DNA of 15,733 nt from JBBDLF01 sp040879025 (GTDB lineage Bacteria > Pseudomonadota > Gammaproteobacteria > Pseudomonadales > Pseudohongiellaceae), in the NCBI GenBank assembly GCA_040879025.1, contig JBBDLF010000034.1:1-15733 (forward strand), written 5' to 3'. Shown piece by piece: positions 6,801-13,504 of this stretch; the first letter of the stretch is position 1, and each line of letters opens with the position of its first letter. The position numbers and the translations under genes are program-made. The notes beneath the pieces were generated by a model that did not search any database, had not been told where the DNA came from, and saw only the letters and a program-made list of their open reading frames with translations.

Positions 6801-7916
6801 GTGGTTGCCGGCGGTCCTGGCATCAAGAAAGGCGCCAAAATAACAAAAGAGTATCTCTCCGGTCTCGACAAGGATGATTGGTTTAAATTGCGTATGTCCA
6901 CAGAAGCGCTGAACAAGCAGCTGGAACGGGCGGAGGAGCAATTGGTGGAACGTCGCAAGGAACTGGATGAGCGGTTCGAGGACAAGAAAAACAAACTAAC
7001 TCAGGGAGATGATCTTGCGCCAGGTGTACTGAAAATCGTCAAGGTGTATCTGGCCATCAAACGACGCATTCAACCTGGTGACAAGATGGCGGGACGTCAC
7101 GGCAACAAGGGTGTGATCTCGGTGATCATGCCAATTGAAGACATGCCTTATGACGAGCAGGGTGATCCGGTGGACATCGTTCTCAACCCCTTGGGTGTAC
7201 CGTCGCGGATGAACGTAGGTCAGGTTCTGGAGACCCACCTGGGAGCTGCGGCCAAAGGACTGGGTGCGCGCATCGGCGCTCTGCTGGATCAACACAAGCA
7301 GGCTGCGGATTTGCGAAAGCTGCTGGATCAGGTCTACAACAAGATCGGTGAGCACAAGGAAGACCTGAAAGGTTTGACCGATGCTGAAATCATGGGGCTT
7401 GCGGAAAATCTGAGAGCCGGTGTACCGATGGCGACTCCTGTATTTGATGGCGCAGCCGAGACTGAAATCAAGGAAATGCTGAAGCTTGCGGAAATGGATG
7501 AAAGCGGTCAGGTAACACTATCCGACGGCCGTACCGGTGAACCATTCGACCGGCAGGTAACAGTCGGTATCATGTATATGCTCAAACTGAACCACCTGGT
7601 GGATGACAAGATGCATGCTCGTTCAACCGGCTCGTACAGCCTGGTGACGCAACAGCCGCTGGGCGGCAAGGCGCAATTCGGTGGACAGCGTTTTGGTGAG
7701 ATGGAGGTATGGGCGCTGGAAGCCTATGGCGCCGCTTACACCTTGCAGGAAATGCTTACCGTGAAGTCCGATGACGTGGCCGGCCGCACCAAGATGTACA
7801 AGAACATCGTGGATGGAGACCATCGCATGGAACCTGCAATGCCCGAGTCCTTCAATGTACTCGTAAAGGAGATCAGGTCTCTTGGAATTGATATGGAGCT
7901 CGAGGTTTCCAAGTAA
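3825..7916 (+). CDS. rpoB: DNA-directed RNA polymerase subunit beta
   Basis: RpoB is the beta subunit of core RNA polymerase and forms one side of the catalytic cleft. The 1363-aa protein (E. coli 1342) is complete. The rifampicin pocket FFGSSQLSQFMDQNNPL is followed by SEVTHKRRVSALG, with H536 and S541 equivalent to E. coli H526 and S531, both of the sensitive type. The next residue pair is unusual: G544-Q545 where E. coli has G534-P535. Catalytic-region residues E823 and D824 lie in NFEDSIL, and the two lysines of DKMAGRHGNKG (K1087, K1095) match E. coli K1065 and K1073. About 12 extra residues fall between these regions, around the lineage-variable coiled insertion at about 965-1070. The C-terminus contains the clamp-linked GGKAQFGGQRFGEMEVWALE. 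AGGA at 3813-3816 precedes the ATG. rpoC follows after 76 nt. Confidence 0.99.
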   Translation: MAYSYTEKKRIRKNFGKLPSAMDIPYLLSIQIDSYKQFTQSDTSAEERLDQGLHAAFKSVFPIVSYSGKAVLEYVSYELGKPAFDVKECQLRGSTYSVSLRVKVRLILYDKESTTQTIKDIKEQEVYMGEIPLMTGSGTFVINGTERVVVSQLHRSPGVFFDHDRGKTHSSGKLLYSARVIPYRGSWLDFEFDPKDLVYVRIDRRRKLPATVLLRALGYSAQDILGMFFENNTFKVKNPANKDPVITLALIPSRLRGEVLNFPVKDKKGKLIVEEGRRITSRHIREMEKAKLTDLAVTNDFLQGASLAKDIVDPKTGEILFECNAEISEEMIKALLENGVKQFETIYTNDLDCGPFISDTLRIDSTTSKLDAMVEIYRMMRPGEPPTKESAENLFSNLFFSPERYDLSAVGRMKFNRRMGRAETEGASVLSTDDIVAVLNTLVAIRNGFGSVDDIDHLGNRRIRSVGEMAENQFRVGLVRVERAVKERLSMADSEGLMPQDMINAKPVAAAIKEFFGSSQLSQFMDQNNPLSEVTHKRRVSALGQGGLTRERAGFEVRDVHPTHYGRVCPIETPEGPNIGLINSLATYARTNGYGFLESPYRKIINNKVSNEIHFLSAIDENDYVIAQASAPMDKKGSFTDTLITVRYNGETTLKPNEEIDYMDVAPQQMVSVAAALIPFLEHDDANRALMGSNMQRQAVPTLKTEKPLVGTGMERNVAHDSGVCIIASRGGVIESVDAARIIVRVNDEETDAGEAGVDIFNLTKYTRSNQNTCISQRPLVKEGDIVSRGDILADGPSIDTGELALGQNMRIAFMPWNGYNFEDSILISERVVTEDRFTTIHIQELTCVARDTKLGSEEVTADIPNVGEGALSKLDESGIVYIGAEVGAGDILVGKVTPKGETQLTPEEKLLRAIFGEKASDVKDTSLRVPTSVKGTVIDVQVFTRDGLEKDQRAKEIEEQQLAKVRKDIEDEYRIVEGATYERLEKALAGKVVAGGPGIKKGAKITKEYLSGLDKDDWFKLRMSTEALNKQLERAEEQLVERRKELDERFEDKKNKLTQGDDLAPGVLKIVKVYLAIKRRIQPGDKMAGRHGNKGVISVIMPIEDMPYDEQGDPVDIVLNPLGVPSRMNVGQVLETHLGAAAKGLGARIGALLDQHKQAADLRKLLDQVYNKIGEHKEDLKGLTDAEIMGLAENLRAGVPMATPVFDGAAETEIKEMLKLAEMDESGQVTLSDGRTGEPFDRQVTVGIMYMLKLNHLVDDKMHARSTGSYSLVTQQPLGGKAQFGGQRFGEMEVWALEAYGAAYTLQEMLTVKSDDVAGRTKMYKNIVDGDHRMEPAMPESFNVLVKEIRSLGIDMELEVSK

Positions 7917-7992
7917 GGTTTGACCAAAGCGCCACACAGAGAATTCATGATTACATGCACCCTGTTGCCGTGGCTTCAGGTGGAGGAATAGA

Positions 7993-10900
7993 ATGAAAGA
8001 CCTACTAGGGTTGTTAAAATCTCAGTCATCTTCCGATGATTTCGATTCCATTCGAATAGGCCTCGCGTCACCGGAAATGATCAGGGCCTGGTCATTCGGT
8101 GAGGTGAAGAAGCCCGAGACGATCAACTATAGAACGTTCAAACCGGAACGTGACGGGTTGTTTTGCGCCAAGATTTTTGGACCGGTCAAGGATTACGAAT
8201 GTCTTTGCGGCAAATACAAGCGCCTCAAGCACCGGGGCGTCATTTGTGAGAAGTGTGGAGTCGAAGTAGCCCTTTCCAAGGTTCGCCGAGACCGCATGGG
8301 TCACATTGAGCTTGCCAGCCCGGTTGCGCATATCTGGTTTCTGAAGTCGCTGCCGTCCCGTATTGGTCTGTTGCTGGACATGACGCTGCGTGATATTGAA
8401 CGCATTCTTTATTTTGAATCGTTTGTGGTAACCGATCCCGGCATGACAACTCTGGAGAAGGGCCAACTGCTGACAGATGAGCAGTATTATGAGGCGATGG
8501 AAGAATTCAGTGATGAATTCGAAGCCAAAATGGGTGCCGAGGCGATTCAGCAGTTGATGAAGGACATGGACCTTGAAGGCGATGTCGCCCGGCTCCGCGA
8601 AGAAATTCCCGCAACCAACTCCGAGACAAAGCTTAAAAAACTGTCCAAACGCCTCAAATTGCTGGAAGCGTTTGTCGACAGTGGCAACAAGCCTGAGTGG
8701 ATGATCCTCAACGTACTGCCCGTGTTGCCACCCGACCTGCGTCCGCTGGTGCCGCTGGACGGCGGTCGTTTTGCCACATCCGATCTCAACGATTTGTACC
8801 GAAGAGTTATCAACAGGAACAACCGCCTGAAAAGATTGCTGGATCTCAATGCCCCCGATATCATCGTCCGGAACGAAAAACGAATGTTGCAGGAAGCGGT
8901 GGATGCGCTGCTGGACAACGGTCGTCGCGGCCGCGCCATTACCGGCTCCAACAAGCGGCCGCTCAAATCACTTGCCGACATGATCAAGGGCAAACAAGGC
9001 CGGTTTCGGCAGAATTTGCTGGGCAAACGGGTGGATTATTCCGGCCGCTCGGTAATCGTGGTAGGTCCGACCTTGAAACTGCATCAATGCGGTCTGCCCA
9101 AGAAAATGGCTCTGGAACTGTTCAAACCCTTCATTTTCGGCAAACTGGAACGTCGAGGTCTGGCCACTACAATCAAGGCGGCCAAGAAAATGGTGGAACG
9201 GGAGACACCGGAGGTATGGGATATCCTGGCTGATGTCATTCGTGAACATCCGGTGATGCTCAATCGTGCACCCACCCTGCACAGGCTGGGTATCCAGGCA
9301 TTTGAACCCGTATTGATTGAAGGCAAGGCTATCCAATTGCACCCGTTGGTATGCGCGGCATACAACGCTGACTTTGACGGTGACCAGATGGCGGTGCACG
9401 TACCGTTGACGCTGGAAGCGCAACTCGAAGCGCGCACATTGATGATGTCAACCAACAATATCCTGGCCCCGGCGAATGGTGAGCCGATCATTGTGCCATC
9501 CCAGGACGTGGTGCTGGGTCTGTATTATATGACCCGCGAGCGGGTCAATGGCAAAGGGGAAGGGATGATTTTTGCCGATCCCGCGGAAGTGCAACGCGCC
9601 TATGAAACCGGTGCGGTACATCTTCAAGCCCGAATCAAAGTGCGAGTCAATGACGTCGAGCTGGATGATGCCGGCGAAAAGGCGTATACGCGCAGGCTGG
9701 TGGAGACTACGGTGGGGAGGGTGCTGCTGTTTAATATTGTGCCCGAAGGTCTGCCGTTCTCCATGGTCAATCAGAAAATGGCCAAGAAACAAATTTCCCT
9801 CATACTCAATGCCTGCTATCGAAACGTGGGTCTGAAAGAGACGGTGATTTTTGCCGACCAGTTAATGTATACAGGGTATAAATTCTCGACGCGCTCAGGA
9901 TCATCCATCGGAGTTAACGATTTCGTCATTCCGGACGAAAAAGCGCACATTATTGGACAGGCTGAGGCGGAAGTGGAAGAGATCGAACTTCAGTTCGCCT
10001 CAGGTCTGGTAACCCAGGGAGAGAAGTACAACAAGGTCATCGATATCTGGTCTCGCGCCAACGATCTGGTGGCCAAATCCATGATGGAAGGACTCTCCAC
10101 GGAGCCGGTAATCAATCGCGAAGGCGAGGAAGAGCGCCAGGAATCATTCAACTCAGTCTATATCTATGCGGATTCTGGAGCCCGGGGCTCCCCCGCGCAG
10201 ATCAGGCAACTGGCCGGTATGCGCGGTTTGATGGCGCGTCCTGACGGATCCATTATCGAAACGCCTATTACCGCCAATTTCCGTGAGGGATTGAGTGTAT
10301 CCCAGTACTTTACCTCTACTCATGGTGCCCGAAAGGGTTTGGCGGATACCGCGTTGAAAACCGCCAACTCCGGTTACCTGACGCGCAGGCTGGTGGATAT
10401 ATCCCAGGATCTGGTGATTACCGGTACCGACTGTGGCACCAGTGACGGCCTTACAATGTCCCCCATCATCGAAGGCGGCGACATTATCGCTCCCCTGGGC
10501 GAAAGGGTCCTTGGGCGGGTGCTGGTAAAAGACGTCCTCGACGAGAACAGCGGTGAAGTGATTGCCGAAGCTGGGTTGATGATTGACGAACGGACGGTTG
10601 AGAAACTGGAGTCCGGAGGTATCGATCAGGTGTTCGTGCGTTCGCCCATCACCTGCGAAACCCGGTTCGGTATCTGTAGCCAGTGTTACGGCAGGGATCT
10701 GGCCCGTGGTCATATCGCCAATGTCGGTGAAGCGGTGGGAGTTATTGCCGCGCAATCAATCGGCGAACCGGGTACGCAGCTCACGATGCGTACGTTCCAT
10801 ATTGGTGGGGCGGCATCAAGGGCTACCGCGTCCGACAATATTCAGGTGAAGAACACGGGCACAATTCACTTGAACAACATGAAAACTGTTGAAAATATCA

Positions 10901-12210
10901 AGGGTGAACTGGTAGTCGTGTCGCGTTCCGGCGAATTGATCGTGAACGACAGCAATGGTCGCGAACGGGAAAAATACAAGCTGCCATACGGGGCACTGAT
11001 TAGCGTGGGCAAGCAGGTAGAGGTTGAGGCTGGTCAGGTGGTTGCGACCTGGGATCCGCATACTCACCCGATCATCGCTGAAGTGGGCGGTAAGGTGAAG
11101 TTCTTCGAAATGGAAGAAGGTATGACCGTTCGAGAACAGACTGATGAGATCACCGGCCTGTCCAGTATTTCAGTCATCGATCCGGCGGAACGTTCTTCGT
11201 CCGCGAAGGAAATGCGTCCGGCAATCGTCCTGCTCGACAAGAAGGGCAAGGAAGTCAGCTTGCCAGGTTCCAAGCAGTCGGCCCATTATTTCCTCCCCGC
11301 CAATGCAATTATCGGTATTCGGGACGGTGTGGATGTCAACATCGGTGACATTATCGCCCGTATACCCCAGGAAGGGTCAAAAACCAGGGATATCACCGGC
11401 GGTCTGCCGCGAGTGGCGGATCTGTTTGAAGCACGTAGACCCAAAGAGCCTGCCATTCTGGCGGAAATCTCCGGGACCGTCAGTTTCGGCAAGGAAACCA
11501 AGGGCAAGCGTCGTCTGATCATCACGCCGAAAGACGGAGTTAATCCGATTGATGGCAGTGATCATTATGAAACGCTGATTCCCAAATGGCGTACGCTGAC
11601 GGTATTTGAAGGTGAGTATATCGAAAAAGGCGAGGTCGTATCGGAAGGTCCCCCCGCGCCTCACGACATCTTGCGACTTAAAGGCGTGGAAGCGCTTGCA
11701 CAGTATATCGTCAACGAAGTACAGGACGTGTACCGGCTGCAGGGTGTACGCATCAACGACAAGCACATCGAGGTGATCGTTCGCCAGATGCTGCGCAAAG
11801 TGGAGATCATGGAGCCGGGCGAATCCATCTTTATCAAGGGTGAACAGGTCATGTTCACGCAGATTCTTGAGGAAAATGAGAGACTCCAGGCCGCCAAAAA
11901 GCAGGAAGCCAGGTTCGACCGTGTGTTGCTGGGTATTACCAAGGCATCGCTGGCCACTGAATCCTTTATTTCAGCGGCTTCGTTCCAGGAAACCACCCGG
12001 GTTCTCACGGAAGCGGCGGTTACCGGCAAGCGCGATTACCTGCGAGGCCTGAAAGAGAACGTGGTGGTCGGTCGGCTTATACCTGCCGGTACCGGACTGG
12101 CCTATCACGAAGCACGCAAGAAAGCGGTAATTGACGAAGCCGAATCAGACTCGGTAAGTGCCAGTGATGTGGAAGCGGCACTGACTGAAGCCCTGAAAAC
12201 GGAATCCTGA
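7993..12210 (+). CDS. rpoC: DNA-directed RNA polymerase subunit beta'
   Basis: RpoC supplies the catalytic metal site of RNA polymerase. The 1405-aa protein (E. coli 1407) has E. coli-like numbering over much of its length. The N-terminal zinc site uses C70, C72, C85 and C88. The absolutely conserved NADFDGDQM places the Mg-binding aspartates at 460, 462 and 464. The bridge helix and trigger loop lie around VGVIAAQSIGEPGTQLTMRT with H936 in place. The second zinc site includes the cysteines of TCETRFGICSQC. The C-terminal half has the long gammaproteobacterial insertion before the conserved DITGGLPRVADLFEARRP. The last 40 or so residues are variable and acidic, as usual. GGAGGA (7982-7987) lies five bases before the ATG. 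No oddities were noticed at the catalytic or zinc-binding positions. Confidence 0.99.
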   Translation: MKDLLGLLKSQSSSDDFDSIRIGLASPEMIRAWSFGEVKKPETINYRTFKPERDGLFCAKIFGPVKDYECLCGKYKRLKHRGVICEKCGVEVALSKVRRDRMGHIELASPVAHIWFLKSLPSRIGLLLDMTLRDIERILYFESFVVTDPGMTTLEKGQLLTDEQYYEAMEEFSDEFEAKMGAEAIQQLMKDMDLEGDVARLREEIPATNSETKLKKLSKRLKLLEAFVDSGNKPEWMILNVLPVLPPDLRPLVPLDGGRFATSDLNDLYRRVINRNNRLKRLLDLNAPDIIVRNEKRMLQEAVDALLDNGRRGRAITGSNKRPLKSLADMIKGKQGRFRQNLLGKRVDYSGRSVIVVGPTLKLHQCGLPKKMALELFKPFIFGKLERRGLATTIKAAKKMVERETPEVWDILADVIREHPVMLNRAPTLHRLGIQAFEPVLIEGKAIQLHPLVCAAYNADFDGDQMAVHVPLTLEAQLEARTLMMSTNNILAPANGEPIIVPSQDVVLGLYYMTRERVNGKGEGMIFADPAEVQRAYETGAVHLQARIKVRVNDVELDDAGEKAYTRRLVETTVGRVLLFNIVPEGLPFSMVNQKMAKKQISLILNACYRNVGLKETVIFADQLMYTGYKFSTRSGSSIGVNDFVIPDEKAHIIGQAEAEVEEIELQFASGLVTQGEKYNKVIDIWSRANDLVAKSMMEGLSTEPVINREGEEERQESFNSVYIYADSGARGSPAQIRQLAGMRGLMARPDGSIIETPITANFREGLSVSQYFTSTHGARKGLADTALKTANSGYLTRRLVDISQDLVITGTDCGTSDGLTMSPIIEGGDIIAPLGERVLGRVLVKDVLDENSGEVIAEAGLMIDERTVEKLESGGIDQVFVRSPITCETRFGICSQCYGRDLARGHIANVGEAVGVIAAQSIGEPGTQLTMRTFHIGGAASRATASDNIQVKNTGTIHLNNMKTVENIKGELVVVSRSGELIVNDSNGREREKYKLPYGALISVGKQVEVEAGQVVATWDPHTHPIIAEVGGKVKFFEMEEGMTVREQTDEITGLSSISVIDPAERSSSAKEMRPAIVLLDKKGKEVSLPGSKQSAHYFLPANAIIGIRDGVDVNIGDIIARIPQEGSKTRDITGGLPRVADLFEARRPKEPAILAEISGTVSFGKETKGKRRLIITPKDGVNPIDGSDHYETLIPKWRTLTVFEGEYIEKGEVVSEGPPAPHDILRLKGVEALAQYIVNEVQDVYRLQGVRINDKHIEVIVRQMLRKVEIMEPGESIFIKGEQVMFTQILEENERLQAAKKQEARFDRVLLGITKASLATESFISAASFQETTRVLTEAAVTGKRDYLRGLKENVVVGRLIPAGTGLAYHEARKKAVIDEAESDSVSASDVEAALTEALKTES

Positions 12211-12282
12211 TTCAGCGGACAGATGTGAGTATATAGAGGACAGAACAGTTGGAGTTTGAGCCAGGATCCGGGAGGAACCGGC

Positions 12283-12360
12283 ATGGGACTCGCTGAAAAG
12301 TTGACTACGGAGCGCGGGATCATTAAACTCTCGCCTCCTTTGTCAACGGCATTCTGTTAA
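12283..12360 (+). other. Possible 25-codon small ORF behind rpoC
   Basis: ATG at 12283 opens 25 codons ending with TAA at 12358-12360. GGAGGA at 12271-12276 gives an ideal ribosome binding site, six bases upstream. The predicted peptide runs MGLAEKLTTERGIIKLSPP then LSTAFC. It matches no family I know. The frame covers the predicted str promoter (12301-12329), so it could only be made from rpoC read-through RNA. It may be a chance frame; conservation is the deciding test. Confidence 0.2.
12301..12329 (+). promoter_or_regulatory. Sigma70-type promoter for the str operon (rpsL-rpsG-fusA-tuf)
   Basis: TTGACT (12301-12306; five of six) and TAAACT (12324-12329; four of six) are separated by exactly 17 bp. 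Directly after the -10 comes CTCGCCT, a GC-rich discriminator of the kind associated with ppGpp-sensitive ribosomal promoters. Transcription would start near 12336, about 150 nt before rpsL. The plan resembles the E. coli str promoter. This is the clearest promoter in the window. Confidence 0.7.
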
Positions 12361-12375
12361 AACCCGGAATGTGTC

Positions 12376-12409
12376 GACAATGTCAGAGTAGTTTACTCTC
12401 ATCATTGTT
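12376..12409 (+). other. Long two-part hairpin in the rpsL leader
   Basis: ACAATG (12377-12382) pairs with CATTGT (12403-12408). After a small internal loop, AGAGTA (12385-12390) pairs with TACTCT (12394-12399) around a GTT loop. A G-T pair can extend the base. It lies about 40 nt into the predicted str transcript. There is no T-run right behind it, so a structural, RNase-processing or protein-binding role is as likely as termination. Confidence 0.5.
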
Positions 12410-12431
12410 CTAAATTGTGCAAAAAGTAGTC

Positions 12432-12462
12432 AAGGTGCCGGATAATGCCGCCACCTTTATTT
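12432..12462 (+). terminator. Attenuator-like hairpin upstream of rpsL
   Basis: AAGGTGCCGG (12432-12441) pairs with CCGCCACCTT (12448-12457) with a single C-C mismatch around the loop ATAATG. The run TTTATTT occupies 12456-12462, giving an intrinsic-terminator shape 26 nt before the rpsL ATG. It could end rpoBC read-through or attenuate the str operon; E. coli, as I recall it, also has a hairpin with a T-run in its rpsL leader. GATAAT within the loop resembles a -10 box, but no matching -35 stands at the right distance. Confidence 0.5.
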
Positions 12463-12488
12463 AAGAATGGCTGAAGCCGGAGTAATGA

Positions 12489-12860
12489 ATGGCAACAATT
12501 AACCAGCTGGTGCGTAAGCCCAGACGCAGCAAGCACGCCAAGAGCGACGTGCCGGCCTTGCAGGGCTGTCCGCAGCGCCGGGGCGTCTGCACCCGTGTTT
12601 ACACCACCACGCCCAAGAAGCCAAATTCGGCACTCAGAAAAGTTTGCCGTGTGCGCCTGACCAATGGTTATGAAGTCACCTCCTATATTGGTGGCGAAGG
12701 CCATAACCTGCAGGAACACTCTGTGGTGCTTATCCGCGGCGGCAGGGTCAAGGATCTTCCCGGCGTACGTTACCATACCGTGCGCGGCAGCCTGGACACC
12801 TCCGGCGTTTCCGATCGCAAGCAGGCCCGTTCCAAATACGGAGCCAAGCGTCCGAAGTAG
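12489..12860 (+). CDS. rpsL: 30S ribosomal protein S12
   Basis: S12 lies at the decoding centre of the 30S subunit and influences accuracy and streptomycin response. The 123-aa protein (E. coli 124) is nearly identical to its E. coli counterpart in the core: TTTPKKPNSALRKVCRVRL and GGEGHNLQEHSVV. RVKDLPGVRYHTVRG follows. K43 and K88, the main streptomycin-resistance positions, are wild type, and D89, the residue methylthiolated in E. coli, is present. The start is ATG 12489, followed by ATTAACCAGCTGGTGCG, with GGAG (12479-12482) six bases before it. Another ATG at 12485 overlaps this site but is out of frame and opens no useful frame. Confidence 0.98.
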   Translation: MATINQLVRKPRRSKHAKSDVPALQGCPQRRGVCTRVYTTTPKKPNSALRKVCRVRLTNGYEVTSYIGGEGHNLQEHSVVLIRGGRVKDLPGVRYHTVRGSLDTSGVSDRKQARSKYGAKRPK

Positions 12861-12907
12861 TCATTTAGAACAAACAGTATCTACAAAGTACAGGGTTGTA
12901 CGCGCCG

Positions 12908-12925
12908 GCCGGGTCAGTGCCCGGC
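12908..12925 (+). promoter_or_regulatory. Hairpin in the rpsL-rpsG gap, possible S7 operator
   Basis: The 138-nt gap between rpsL and rpsG contains GCCGGG (12908-12913) pairing with CCCGGC (12920-12925) around TCAGTG. In E. coli the same gap carries the site where S7 binds to repress its operon and uncouple rpsG from rpsL translation. The unusually long spacing here suits a similar element. I cannot confirm the S7-specific fold, so the assignment rests mainly on position. Confidence 0.4.
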
Positions 12926-12998
12926 AGGTTGAGAGTAAGGCCGGTTGTCTGGAATAACAGAGAATCCCGGGTTAACCTGAATAAACAGTGAGGTCACC

Positions 12999-13469
12999 AT
13001 GCCAAGAAGAAGAGTTGCGGCAAAACGTGAGGTTTTGCCCGATCCCAAGTACGGAAGTAAAATTCTCGCCAAATTCATGAACCACGTGATGGTCGACGGC
13101 AAAAAGTCTGTTGCCGAGCGAATTGTTTATGGCGCGCTGGACGTTGTGTCCGGCAATACCGGTACAGACCCTCTGGAAACCTTCGAGAAGGCGCTTGAGA
13201 GCATCGCGCCCATGGTGGAAGTAAAGTCCCGCCGTGTCGGCGGCGCCACTTACCAGGTGCCCGTGGAAGTGAGAGCGGAGCGGCGCAACGCGCTGGCAAT
13301 GCGCTGGCTTGTTGAGCATGCTCGCAGCCGTGGTGAAAAGTCCATGGCTCTGAGGCTTGCAGGAGAAATTACAGATGCCTCCCAGGGCCGCGGCAGCGCT
13401 GTCAAGAAACGAGAGGACGTGCACAGGATGGCGGAAGCCAACCGGGCATTCTCACACTACCGGTTCTAA
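12999..13469 (+). CDS. rpsG: 30S ribosomal protein S7
   Basis: S7 starts assembly of the 30S head by binding the 3' domain of 16S rRNA and lines the E-site side of the mRNA exit. In E. coli it also represses the str operon. The 156-aa product has the usual length for the family. It begins MPRRRVAAKREVLPDPKYGS and contains KFMNHVMVDGKKSVAERIVY, RVGGATYQVPVEV and RWLVEHARSRGEKSMALRLA. It ends with VHRMAEANRAFSHYRF. GAGG at 12990-12993 precedes the ATG by five bases. fusA starts 35 nt downstream, so all str genes are probably on one transcript. Confidence 0.98.
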   Translation: MPRRRVAAKREVLPDPKYGSKILAKFMNHVMVDGKKSVAERIVYGALDVVSGNTGTDPLETFEKALESIAPMVEVKSRRVGGATYQVPVEVRAERRNALAMRWLVEHARSRGEKSMALRLAGEITDASQGRGSAVKKREDVHRMAEANRAFSHYRF

Positions 13470-13504
13470 TTAATTCATGTATCTAGTTATCGAGGGCTAA
13501 AGCA

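Noticed and set aside
12415..12446. Promoter TTGTGC with GATAAT
   Set aside because: The spacer is 20 bp and there is no extended -10; GATAAT also sits in the loop of the attenuator-like hairpin.
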